Source of the DNA: Fragilariopsis cylindrus CCMP1102
Taxonomy: Eukaryota; Bacillariophyta; Bacillariophyceae; Bacillariales; Bacillariaceae
Direction: 5' to 3'
NCBI GenBank assembly: GCA_900095095.1
Contig: FMBT01000290.1
Location: 124,001 to 188,000 of the forward strand
Length of the DNA stretch: 64,000 nucleotides
Shown: positions 1 to 9,150 of the stretch, piece after piece
How the letters are laid out: every line of letters starts with the position of its first letter
Numbering within the stretch: position 1 is the first letter of the stretch
Notes under the pieces: model-generated
What the model was told of the DNA's origin: nothing
The model's database searches: none
The model's input: only the letters and a program-made list of their open reading frames with translations
Program-made: the position numbers and the translations under genes

Positions 1-289
1 GGATAAAAGCAACGACGACGTCGACGATGGCGATAATAATAATACAAATCGTCGTTCTTTACGCGAATTGGGATATTCCGATGATGAGATTAAACGTAGT
101 ACGAGAAAATCGGATACAAGCAATAATAGAGAACAGATAAAAGTTCGTATTGATCTTATTGATAACATCGATCCTGTTACCCTTTCGGCAATTGGTTTTG
201 GTTTAATTGCACTCAACTTTTTTGTATTTGCCAATATGGGTGATGGTGGTATCGGAGGAATTGTTGCTTATATAATAAACGTATTTTAG
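1..289 (+). CDS. C-terminal end of an unidentified protein (5' truncated)
   Basis: An open frame enters from the left edge of the window in the frame starting at base 2 and stops with TAG at 287-289. It gives about 95 residues. The visible part is a polar, Asp/Asn/Arg-rich linker followed by a hydrophobic stretch of about 24 residues (LSAIGFGLIALNFFVFANMG) and then a Gly-rich, Ile/Val-rich tail. This fits one C-terminal membrane helix. No ATG lies in the visible frame, so the start is outside the window. I do not recognise the family. The tail shape (short helix, MGDGGIGG, second short hydrophobic end) would suit a small membrane or plastid-membrane protein, but that is only a guess. Confidence 0.6.
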   Translation, partial: DKSNDDVDDGDNNNTNRRSLRELGYSDDEIKRSTRKSDTSNNREQIKVRIDLIDNIDPVTLSAIGFGLIALNFFVFANMGDGGIGGIVAYIINVF

Positions 290-315
290 CGGATCAAATG
301 GAATCAAATCGGATC

Positions 316-357
316 GAATCAAATCAAATCAAATCAAATCAAATCAAATCAAATCAA
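316..357. repeat. AATCA pentanucleotide microsatellite
   Basis: Seven or more near-perfect tandem copies of the pentamer aatca/caaat lie directly downstream of the first gene's stop codon, with degenerate copies starting at about 299. Simple 3'-UTR or intergenic repeat; no coding content. Confidence 0.85.
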
Positions 358-547
358 TTGAACTCCTGAAAATATTTCATAATCATTATAATTAGTTCGG
401 TAATCTTATGCTATCTATCTATTGATAAGTCTAAACCTTTTTTTGTGCCAAGACTAAAATGAAAGTTGTATAGGAAAACCTATGTTTAGTTTGTTACTTC
501 AGTAAATAATAACATATGTATATACTACAGTTAGTTATTGATTTTAT

Positions 548-2209
548 CTACAATTTGAGTATCTCAACACCACCCATGTATGGTCGAAGTACATCTGGAA
601 CCACAACACTTCCATCAGGTAGTTGATAATTTTCCAATATAGCAACCAAAGTCCTACCTACTGCCAATCCACTTCCATTGATTGTATGACAGAGTTCTGG
701 TTTAGGTTTCTTTGGTTTTTTCTTCTTCTTGCCATCTTTTTGATCACTATCTGTTACAGCAGGTGGTTCCGGTCGAAATCGTAATGCCATTCGACGTGCT
801 TGGAAGTCACCCGTATTGCTACAGGATGAAATTTCACGATATTCTGCTGCACCGGGTAACCAGACCTCTAGATCGTAACAATGCCGTGCCGAGAAACCGA
901 TATCTCCAGAACATAATCGAACTTTTCGATATGGTAATTCCAATTTCTGTAAACAAGCTTCAGCGTGAGACGTTAAAAGTTCATGTTCTTCTTCTGACTT
1001 GTCAGCAGTAGTAATCTTAACTAGTTCGACCTTCTGGAATTGATGAGTCCGAATTAGTCCCTTCGTATCACGACCAGAACTACCAGCTTCAGCTCGAAAG
1101 CATGGCGTACATGCTACGTATGAAATGGGTAAATCTTTTTCTTCAAGTATACTATCAGCGTGTAGGTTCGTCAATGGGACTTCGGCCGTAGGAATTAAGA
1201 AGGCATCCTCACCGTTACAGGTATGCGATTCTGGAGTAATAGCAAACAAATCGTCTTGAAATTTAGGTAATTGTGACGTACCCTCTAAAGCCGATCGACC
1301 TACCAAAAATGGAACACTAACCTCGGTATAACCATGTTCGGTCGTATGCAAATCAAGAAAGAACATGGACAATGCCCGCTCTAATCTTGCAATAGGTCCA
1401 CTAAGAGCAACGAAGCGCGCCCCACTCATCTTCACGGCTGCCTCCAATTGGTACCCGTTCAGTCCCGTTGCAACATCATCATGCCATTTTGGTTCAAATT
1501 CGTCCGTCCAGTCTAATTTTTTAGGCAGAGCATCGATGTCACCCCATTCTGAAACTACCACGTTTTGTGTTTCATCGTCACCATCGGGGACCTTATCATC
1601 TAACAAGTTGGGAATACCAGCCAACAAATCATCCATAATTTTTTGAATCGAATCCAATTCTTCGTCTGCCTCTTGAGCTTCTTCGACGGCCGTATTACTC
1701 AATTGTTTTTGTCGTTCAATTTCGGTTGCCGTATCCTCTTCGTTATCCTCACCAGAGGTGTCGTCGTCGTCTTTGTTCTTACTACTTTGTTTACGCATTA
1801 GTTGTCCTACTATGGCACTCGCCTCCTTACGCTGATTTAAAAAACTATCCCGTTTTTGAATAAGTAAAACGCGTTGCGATTGGAGAGATGCTATTGTTTG
1901 AGCAGCCTCCAGAGCTTCGGTAGAGGCTCGTCGAGATTTCAAATGCGAGAGGACCATATCGGTTTCCGAGACAATGGTTTTAACATCGAGACTAAGATTT
2001 TGTCGTGAAATTCTATCTGTAGATGACGTAACAGAACTTTCTGTAGCTGTAGCATCGGTGGCAGACAACGTCGTGGCCATTCTAATGGCTGCCTTCGACG
2101 ATGATGTTGCCATCGTCCTCGTTCTTCCAGAAAAAGTCCATGCTGCCGTTTGACGCGACAGTGCCGCCAACATGGCTACGCTGGTCCAGTGTTTGTTCGA
2201 AAAATACAT
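548..2209 (-). CDS. Seryl-tRNA synthetase, probably organellar
   Basis: This 553-residue class II aminoacyl-tRNA synthetase charges tRNA-Ser with serine. Residues about 75-200 form the long helical, coiled-coil N-terminal arm that grips the tRNA, with an Asp/Glu-rich stretch in the arm tip. The catalytic core follows: GTSQLPKFQDDLFAI, motif 2 around FRAEAGSSGRDTKGLIRTHQ, and motif 3 ending in NGSGLAVGRTLVAILENYQ. The N-terminus (first about 60 residues) is Ser/Thr/Arg-rich and almost free of acidic residues, as in a mitochondrial or plastid transit peptide, so an organellar isoform is likely. A Lys-rich insertion (KKKKKPKKPKP, near residue 490) splits the usual link between the CSNTGDFQARR and HTINGSGLA parts of the active site. 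ATG 2207-2209 is the first in-frame Met. A second Met 12 codons in (MLAALSRQ) is an alternative start that would also give a good transit peptide. Confidence 0.93.
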   Translation of the reverse strand: MYFSNKHWTSVAMLAALSRQTAAWTFSGRTRTMATSSSKAAIRMATTLSATDATATESSVTSSTDRISRQNLSLDVKTIVSETDMVLSHLKSRRASTEALEAAQTIASLQSQRVLLIQKRDSFLNQRKEASAIVGQLMRKQSSKNKDDDDTSGEDNEEDTATEIERQKQLSNTAVEEAQEADEELDSIQKIMDDLLAGIPNLLDDKVPDGDDETQNVVVSEWGDIDALPKKLDWTDEFEPKWHDDVATGLNGYQLEAAVKMSGARFVALSGPIARLERALSMFFLDLHTTEHGYTEVSVPFLVGRSALEGTSQLPKFQDDLFAITPESHTCNGEDAFLIPTAEVPLTNLHADSILEEKDLPISYVACTPCFRAEAGSSGRDTKGLIRTHQFQKVELVKITTADKSEEEHELLTSHAEACLQKLELPYRKVRLCSGDIGFSARHCYDLEVWLPGAAEYREISSCSNTGDFQARRMALRFRPEPPAVTDSDQKDGKKKKKPKKPKPELCHTINGSGLAVGRTLVAILENYQLPDGSVVVPDVLRPYMGGVEILKL

Positions 2210-3442
2210 AAATAATGTATATATACAATTAATAATCTTCCTACCTGTTTTAACGATGGTGCCGGTATGGAGGATATGTAATGCTCTATTGTACTGTGTA
2301 TTGTAACAAACAAATAATACAGTGATGGATGATGTACCAGTACTGAGTACTGTATACTAAAACTAATACGAAAAGAATTTAATGGCAAAACGTTGTATTT
2401 TGACGTCAGTGCGTACGAAGAACAGACAGGCTCTTTTTTACATTAATTTTTCAAAATCAATTTTAATCCTCATCCTACCCAGTTCAGAAACTGTTTGTTT
2501 AGAGTGATAATAATTGAGAATGAGTTTGTGTTTCTCACTATTATAGGTAGCCTACTGAATTCTTTGGTTAAATACTGTAGTGTACATAGAAGATCCACCA
2601 GGGCAGGCAGCAGATGTATCGTATAGCATGCACACTTTTCTTTCGTCCCCTCCCCTCCCTCTCTCTCTCTCTCCCTCCCTCCCTCAACCATCATGATGTT
2701 AAATTGTGTGGAGCATCAACCAATTATTGTAACATGCATATATATTAGAATTGTGTAAAATAAGCTTCCTACTTCTTTTGCAACATTTTTATGAGGATAT
2801 ACATGCTTATTGGATTTATGAATGGAGACAAATACATTAGAGTGAGAGATATACTGTAGGTTTGTGGTATATGGTACTGTCTAGATATCTGTGTTAGTAT
2901 CAATTAAATTTGTCATGTAATGCATCATGTCAACACCATCACTAACACACACAAAATTGCTCTGTTGTATTCACCTGGCGGATGATGCTGAAGAAATAAT
3001 GTTTTTTGAGAGGGTGCGGTGGTGTCAGCTTTAAAGACGAAATATTTTTATAAACACGAAAAATAACACGATAGACGTACGTGCGAAGAAATTTGTGTAC
3101 CCTTCAGATCTTTTTAGTTCGGCGATAATCGAAGATGATGCATCAAATGAAAAAGCAAAAAGCACATTCTTTTTCCTTATTGTTTTTGTTTTCGCTTGTG
3201 CTATTGAAGTGTACGCATATATCGGATAGGAAAAGATCTAACAACAAGGCTGTGGTTTCCATTCAACTATCACACCAATAGTGACAAAACCTTGTAGTCA
3301 AACAAACTATTTGATGGTGCCGGTGCAGTGTTGGATCATTCAGAACTTCGAAAACGATCATCTTGGAAGGACTCCGCCGTCACAAAACGAAACACACGAT
3401 TTGACAATACTTATATAAGGATCAAACAACCAATCAATCAGA
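2210..3442. other. Divergent intergenic region, no gene seen
   Basis: This lies between the divergently transcribed seryl-tRNA synthetase and transporter genes. It contains a pure pyrimidine tract (TC-rich, about 2641-2685), several TACTGTA-type motifs (2331-2360, 2576, 2853) and a TATA-like ttatataa at 3411-3418 shortly before the transporter ATG. The small ORFs here have no coding character. It must hold both promoters, but no further elements can be defined. Confidence 0.6.
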
Positions 3443-5422
3443 ATGGCAACTCCAGTATCTATTGAATCTCCACCAAACGGCCATTTGAGGACAGGATCCG
3501 AACAAGAACGAGATATTCAAGCCAAGATTCAGCACATGATAAGTCTTCAAACAACACAATATCAGGAACAGCAAATTTCTAATAATGATATGGTTTCTGA
3601 CGGATACGTTGAAGGCGAAAATAATATCACAGACGACGAACAACACCTGGAAGATACCTATAATGACAGCATTATCGGAGGCTTGACTATGACAAAACAC
3701 CAAAGAACTTCGACTAATAGTAACTTACTATCTCTTGGAGGAGAAGGAGACCAAATTAGTAATAACGACGAAGACATTCGTCTTCTTCATCCTTCGAGTA
3801 ATGATGTCAGTATGAATATTCCATCGTCCATACATCATCATCCTGATGTAGGGAAAGGAACTATTGTTTTTTCCGGTTCCCTCCAGGGATCGAAGTACGC
3901 TACTGGTAGTGGTGGAAGCAGTAATATAGACGATAGTACTTTACCAAATAAGAAAGACTTCCAACAGCAGCAGCAGCAACAGCAACAAAATATCCATCGA
4001 CATCATCAACAACAAGATATGTCTCCACCACAACCGCTACAGCAATATGATTCACATGCTCCAACGACAGCAGCAGCAGCAGCAGGACTGCTACCTCAAC
4101 AAATTTACGCTGGATACGGGAGTGTTGTCCAAGAACAACAAAACCACGAATACCATTACGGTAATCCTGATTATAATATCGACAATGATGGATATTACGA
4201 CGATGACATAGATGGAAATCGACGATATCAGCGACGAGATGAAAGTAGTAATTGCTTTGTTAAAATGTGCTCCTGTCTTTATCGACCGATTGTCAATTTG
4301 TTAAGTCAAGAGAATTTGCACCGGTCCTTTTGTTATGGTGCAATCGATGGACTACTAACAGGAACTGGAATCGCATCTGGATTTTGGGGACTTGGTCTCC
4401 TATCGGTTCGAACTCGAATCGAAATTCGGATTGCAATCGTTGCTTTTACCGTTGCGGCATGTGTAGCAGATGCATTGTGTATGGCGATGGGTCACATTTG
4501 GACGACATATATTGTTACATCGAATCATGCACGGGAACGTTCTCACGAACGATACCTATTGGAACAGGACAAGGCCGATTCTAAGGGCAAATTAGTTGAT
4601 ATGTTATTAGCCCGTGGTATGCTCAAAATCGATGCGATGAGTTTAGCCGACACGCTCGAAGGCTATCCTGACTTATTCATTAGTGCATTAGTTGGAGATT
4701 CACTCCTATCGTCTGGAATTCAAGATGCATTATTAGATGAAGATCAAGCCGATGATGGATACAACCAACAGCAACAACAACAACAAACACATCGATTCTT
4801 TCCCTGTCAAAGCGTGGGTGCTACTATGGAAAGCCCGAATGCCGATGATTATTCCACATCCGGAGATGCTAATAATGCACGTGGTTTTTTTGGTAGTTTA
4901 GGTTCGTGGAAGTTTTCGATGCATTACGATTCTGAACGGGACAATGATTCTGAAGGTGGTCATGTCCGAGTCGTATTCCGTGAAAGTCAAAAGGAGGGAA
5001 TTTTCATGATGATAGGATTCGCAAGTTTTGCTGTTATACCAAGTCTATTATGGTTATTTTTGCCGATGTGGTTCGATACTACTGCACCACTTCTGTCACA
5101 AAACGAACCTCACTTCTCTAACCTATCATCATCGTCGTCGTCGTCGTCATCATCGTCAGATATTGACGATGGCGAATCGGTATCGGTACCGAGTTTGATT
5201 ATTCTCATTTTGAGTGGTATCGTTTGGTGTTTAGGTGTATGGAAATCCTATTTTGTGTTTTCTAATTGGATCGTCTTTGGAATCGAAACTATTGCAGTAT
5301 TGATTGTGTGCATAACGTCTGCCTATGGTGTCGCTGCTCTTTTTGTACATAGTCTTGGTTTGGATGCCGCCTTCAACGATACTGAATGGGGTCATCTCCC
5401 AGCAACCATGACCCCTAGCTAG
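3443..5422 (+). CDS. VIT/CCC1-like membrane transporter with long low-complexity N-terminus
   Basis: A 659-residue protein. The first about 280 residues are polar and disordered (Gln/His runs, Ala run, Asp-rich). A membrane core follows with five predicted helices: about 296-318 (GAIDGLLTGTGIASGFWGLG), 330-356 (ending DALCMAMG), 519-543, 585-605 and 611-637. The DGLLTG motif in helix 1, the ADALCMAMG-type end of helix 2, and the amphipathic segment after it (RERSHERYLLEQ ... LLARGMLKIDAMSLADTL) match the order seen in the vacuolar iron transporter family (VIT1/Ccc1), which moves Fe2+ or Mn2+ into vacuoles. A second low-complexity insert (about 435-515) with a Gln run separates helices 2 and 3. 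Family membership is inferred from motif layout; the substrate is not proven. ATG 3443 opens the frame. A 25-residue Ser run (about 555-568) precedes helix 4. Confidence 0.72.
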   Translation: MATPVSIESPPNGHLRTGSEQERDIQAKIQHMISLQTTQYQEQQISNNDMVSDGYVEGENNITDDEQHLEDTYNDSIIGGLTMTKHQRTSTNSNLLSLGGEGDQISNNDEDIRLLHPSSNDVSMNIPSSIHHHPDVGKGTIVFSGSLQGSKYATGSGGSSNIDDSTLPNKKDFQQQQQQQQQNIHRHHQQQDMSPPQPLQQYDSHAPTTAAAAAGLLPQQIYAGYGSVVQEQQNHEYHYGNPDYNIDNDGYYDDDIDGNRRYQRRDESSNCFVKMCSCLYRPIVNLLSQENLHRSFCYGAIDGLLTGTGIASGFWGLGLLSVRTRIEIRIAIVAFTVAACVADALCMAMGHIWTTYIVTSNHARERSHERYLLEQDKADSKGKLVDMLLARGMLKIDAMSLADTLEGYPDLFISALVGDSLLSSGIQDALLDEDQADDGYNQQQQQQQTHRFFPCQSVGATMESPNADDYSTSGDANNARGFFGSLGSWKFSMHYDSERDNDSEGGHVRVVFRESQKEGIFMMIGFASFAVIPSLLWLFLPMWFDTTAPLLSQNEPHFSNLSSSSSSSSSSSDIDDGESVSVPSLIILILSGIVWCLGVWKSYFVFSNWIVFGIETIAVLIVCITSAYGVAALFVHSLGLDAAFNDTEWGHLPATMTPS

Positions 5423-5938
5423 TATTGTCGATCTATGATAATTTTCATTTTGCTTTGGGCGCTTAATACAAACTAGCAAATAAATATTGATCTATTCAAT
5501 AAATAATAGTTAAGAGTTGAATTCTTCAAAAGAAATAATGTCGACAAAGTCAGGTTTGATGACTATAATACACTCTTTTTCCTATTATATATTTTATGGG
5601 TAGTTATTAATCTCTATTATATAAATATGAATATATAGAGCACAACGGTGTGAAGACTCCTCTGTGAAGTTAAGAGTTAGTGATCATGGTATCTATCCTA
5701 TCGTACTGTATTACTTCCGTATCACGCTATGTCGCATTTCTCAAAACGATTAGCTTTTAGTTACCGTAGAATTTTATTTTTTGTACATATTTCAGAGAAG
5801 AGCTAGTACAGTTATGGTTGTCGCAAGCATTACTGTACTGTCGTATTCTAATTCATATGATTTATTCCTTCCTGTTCTTTTTCTTGTTGATATTGATGAT
5901 GAAAATGATAATGATAATGATGATGTTGCTATTCGTAT
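5423..5938. other. Convergent 3' intergenic region
   Basis: Shared downstream region between the transporter (+) and UBC12 (-). It is AT-rich, with TACTGTA-type motifs near 5705 and 5833 and AATAAA-like sites near 5477-5507 suited to polyadenylation. No gene is seen. Small ORFs at 5781-6053 are antisense to UBC12. Confidence 0.5.
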
Positions 5939-6891
5939 CTATTTTACCAATCGTTCAAAGGAAACTCCATCCAACGTCCCACCCCGAAGTGTGCGGTTCA
6001 CGAGTCGTTCAAAACTCTTAATATCCTTTCGGAAAAGATCTGCAGCCTCATGATTTAATGGATCGTCGGCGTTTGGTTCATAGAACAAATATATCAAACC
6101 ATAAATGACAGAATTTATATCCATAACGGGCCTCCAATCTTCACGTAGAATGTTCAAACAAACTTTTCCCTGTAGATCGATGTTGGGATGATAAATTTTT
6201 GTGGTGCAATCTACTTTTGGTGGTGAATGTGGATAATGAGGTGGAACAACAAAGACAAACTTATAGGTCGCACCCTTCCAATATCCTGAATCAGGCTTTA
6301 TAACCACATTGAAATTTGACAAGTCGTTTACTTTAGGAAAGGTAACAGTTGCAACCTTCCCACCATCAAGTTCCCCAATATCTTATTATAATAATGTACG
6401 GAGTAGTATATGTATACATGCACGATAAAATTCAAGGTGAGATATATAAGAGTGAATAAAATTGATAAAACAAATAATTCGATTATCGAAAAAAGGTGGA
6501 AATGGAAATCGAAAAAAACCGTAAATTGAAAATTGTTCACGACGGGTGGGTCGGTTTTATCACAAAAATTCAAGGAACAACATTGGGCGGGAACGACAGC
6601 GAAACAAAATTTATTGGTACCGTAGCAAGTTCAAAGTACATAAGGTAAGACGTCAAACTAAAAAAGGAAACGAAAATGAAACTAACCTTTTTGAATACGA
6701 ATCTCTCCGGGTGTTTTCTTTGTTCCTGTTTGTTCACCCTTCTTTGTTTTGTTTTTGATACCACCCACTCCGAATAAACTTAAACCTGGCGGTGCAGCAA
6801 CACCCGGAGTACCTCCAGTAGACGCTTCCGACTTGGCAGCTTCTTCTGCTGCCTTCTTCTCTGCCTCGCGTTTCTTTTTCAATGCCAACAT
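5939..6891 (-). CDS. UBC12: NEDD8-conjugating E2 enzyme UBC12 (two exons)
   Basis: Exon 1 is 6687-6891 and exon 2 is 5939-6381. The intron has a GTTAGT donor and a TAATAAG acceptor, and the joined frame gives 215 residues. E2 enzymes take the activated modifier from E1 and pass it to E3-bound substrate; UBC12 does so for NEDD8 on cullins. The Lys/Glu/Ala-rich N-terminal tail ends in the family signature RIQK followed across the junction by DIGEL. The core shows YPHSPPKV, IYHPNIDLQG, the catalytic Cys in KVCLNILREDWRPV and the C-terminal FERLVK, all diagnostic of UBC12 over other E2s. The tail has a Gly/Pro-rich insert (GGTPGVAAPPG) and does not start with the MIKLF peptide of animal UBC12, which docks on the NEDD8 E1. 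Confidence 0.93.
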
Positions 6892-7615
6892 TATGTGATG
6901 TATCTATATTGAATATGTGAAGGGATGTCTTTTAGGTTGTGTTGTTTTCTTGTCGTAACTCTGTAATACCGTAGGAGACCAAGGGAGGCCACTTTGACAA
7001 TCAATGAATATATATTAAATTTATTGGGATTGATTCCGACCGCAAGCAAGTTTCTGTACTGTTATTGTGTACTGTATGTACTGTACTGAGTAGTATCGCT
7101 GTGTTTTCATTTTTCATGATCATGTCCCACGCGGAAATTCTGGTGCTTGATATACTGATACTTTGGGGGTAGTCCTACTAGTACTTCTATTAGGGGTCGT
7201 CCTAATAGAAAGAGGATACAATATTCCCCTTTTTTAAACAGGAGAAAGCCGTTACAGTATTTATCACGTTAAATTCTTCGTTACAGTATTCGACGGAGTA
7301 GGCTATTCGCTGTCAACAAAAAGTTTAGATAGTGGAAATTTTTGTGATAATTTTATCCTTATCGAATTTTGGAACCAAAAATAACTTGAAATTTTGTGTC
7401 CTTGAAATCATGACGTACAGCAACGGAGATGATACGAATGGTATCAAGATCAATTCTACATAACCCAAGGGCAAACAAGCGAACACGTATCACTCCTCCT
7501 CCTTTTCTTCATCTTCGACTGACTTGTGGTGATCATCGTAATTGTATTTCTTTCCCTTTCATTGATCTCACAATTATTTAGCAAATTACAACGAAACAAC
7601 GAACGAACAACAAAA
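6892..7615. other. Divergent promoter region, no gene seen
   Basis: This lies between the UBC12 start (-) and the 7616 gene (+). It contains clustered TACTGTA-type motifs (7057-7098, with three copies in about 40 bases, then 7253 and 7281) and a direct repeat of a cctaatag/tactattagg-like element near 7175-7210. The 7526 GTG in frame with the next gene is not needed as a start because a good ATG exists at 7616. Confidence 0.45.
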
Positions 7616-8740
7616 ATGGAAAGTGTTTGCAGCTTGAGAAGTTTGGTTTCTTCCGACGAGATAAGCTTAGACCATACTATCGATGGTGTTGGTGATAAGC
7701 TTCGGAATGATGATTATGATTATCATCCAGAAGGGATTCCATCGACGATCCGTCATCGGTCGTTGAGTACATGTACAACAAGTCAGTATGATCGTCGTCA
7801 TCATACTCATCATCATCGTGATCATCGTGATCATCGTCATCGTCGTGTTTCAAGTCAGCGAAGTATCAGTACAGAAATGGCCATCATTGCAAGTTCGTCA
7901 CCTGAAATAAAGGCTCTCACTTTGCCAATAACAACAACATTTGAGTTACCAGAAGAAATTAATTGTTCTGGGCAATCATCATCATCGCCATCGTCATCAT
8001 CGTCGTCGGCATCTCCATCATCCAATGAATATCACCGTCATACTACTACTGCCCACTACCGCCAACATCGTCATCAGAGGTCCATCAGAACCTGCTCGCT
8101 ATTTCCAGAAGACTTCGACTGTGATAGCTTCTCCGTTTCAGCAAAAACCAAAAACAAATTATCTCCCACTATATCACCAGCCGTATTGCCCATTGATGTC
8201 GACGGAGTCAACAACAAGGAGGAGTATCGAGATCAAGACAATAATCATTCTACTAAGAATCGTTGCGAGCGCGAGCGTGAGCATGATGATGACCAGCGTG
8301 ATAGTACCTTAACGAAGTTATCGAACGATAACAACGAGATCGATGAATTGACACTCTACCTTGAACGACAGAATATTTGTTCATCAGATAGCATTCACTC
8401 ACCAACGTCGTTATTACACAAAGAGACTTCTCAACTTTCTTCTCCCACAACAATTATCCCCGATGTTGCCGTACATCCTTTCAAGAGAGGGTCTTCTCAA
8501 CAACGTCCAAGACCATCATTTCTAGAGCAACGATCTAGTCTTCATCGACGTATTTCCTTCGATAGCTTACCTGAAATATCTGAGATACTTGATCAACCTA
8601 ATTCACTTCCACATGACAATGAGGGTTATTCCTATCATTATCTTTCTTCAGGAACAACAACCACTATCTATCATGACAACTCGTTTACGCCAAACGAAAG
8701 TAGTAATGACACAAAGTTGATGACGACAATCTACTACTGA
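7616..8740 (+). CDS. Hypothetical Ser/His-rich low-complexity protein
   Basis: An open frame of 374 residues from ATG 7616 (AAAATGG context) to TGA 8738-8740. It starts MESVCSLRSLVSS and has no membrane segment or signal peptide. The composition is strongly biased: a His/Arg/Asp stretch (about residues 60-80), a Ser/Pro run (about 125-142), acidic segments, and many Ser-Leu-Arg clusters that look like kinase sites (for example HRRISFDSLPEISEIL near residue 315). The latter is the most ordered-looking part and resembles a short amphipathic binding motif. I do not recognise a family. The frame is probably genuine because of its length in this AT-rich DNA, but a purely repeat-driven ORF cannot be excluded. 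Confidence 0.55.
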   Translation: MESVCSLRSLVSSDEISLDHTIDGVGDKLRNDDYDYHPEGIPSTIRHRSLSTCTTSQYDRRHHTHHHRDHRDHRHRRVSSQRSISTEMAIIASSSPEIKALTLPITTTFELPEEINCSGQSSSSPSSSSSSASPSSNEYHRHTTTAHYRQHRHQRSIRTCSLFPEDFDCDSFSVSAKTKNKLSPTISPAVLPIDVDGVNNKEEYRDQDNNHSTKNRCEREREHDDDQRDSTLTKLSNDNNEIDELTLYLERQNICSSDSIHSPTSLLHKETSQLSSPTTIIPDVAVHPFKRGSSQQRPRPSFLEQRSSLHRRISFDSLPEISEILDQPNSLPHDNEGYSYHYLSSGTTTTIYHDNSFTPNESSNDTKLMTTIYY

Positions 8741-9150
8741 GAAGAAAAGTCGTCAAGGAGGCACATCATTTACTGTACAACTATTTATTCATGTATTATA
8801 CAAACCAGGACAGGAATGTCCCCCTCTACTATACGTCACCGATATGAATGACCATTTCATTGTTGTACTATTATCTAGGTTTATTTCTGGAGGAATTCGT
8901 CATCATCTGGTCACGTACTAAGAATAAGAACGTATTAAACAAGGTTGTTACCAGCCATCTGGCCCTACAACCCACGAGCTTCTTACATCAGTGATTCACG
9001 AAATGATGACTTATGATTGATAATATACTACCTTCTGTACTTGTATGTAAGCTAGATAATTATACTAGCCTATATATTTTATACTACAGTATATCATATC
9101 CTATCATATCGTAGTCCTAGTATTTAACGCATTTATTCTTTATTGTTTAT
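8741..9150. other. Convergent 3' intergenic region
   Basis: 410 bases between the stops of the 7616 gene (+) and the nuclease gene (-). Contains tactgtac (8772), actacagtat (9084) and a run of cctatcatat-like repeats (about 9095-9115). Nothing else seen. Confidence 0.45.

Noticed and set aside
316-357. Possible CRISPR-like array
   Set aside because: Pure tandem microsatellite with no spacers; nothing in this eukaryotic window resembles a CRISPR array.
2176-2388. Small minus-strand frame upstream of seryl-tRNA synthetase
   Set aside because: Different frame, hydrophobic and simple; no splice signal joins it to the synthetase and the synthetase already has a good start.
5781-6053. Plus-strand frames at the end of UBC12
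   Set aside because: They run antisense across UBC12 exon 2 and are rich in Asp/Asn repeats.
7526-7615. N-terminal extension of the 7616 gene from a GTG
   Set aside because: Nuclear genes use ATG; the first ATG in this frame is at 7616 with a good context.
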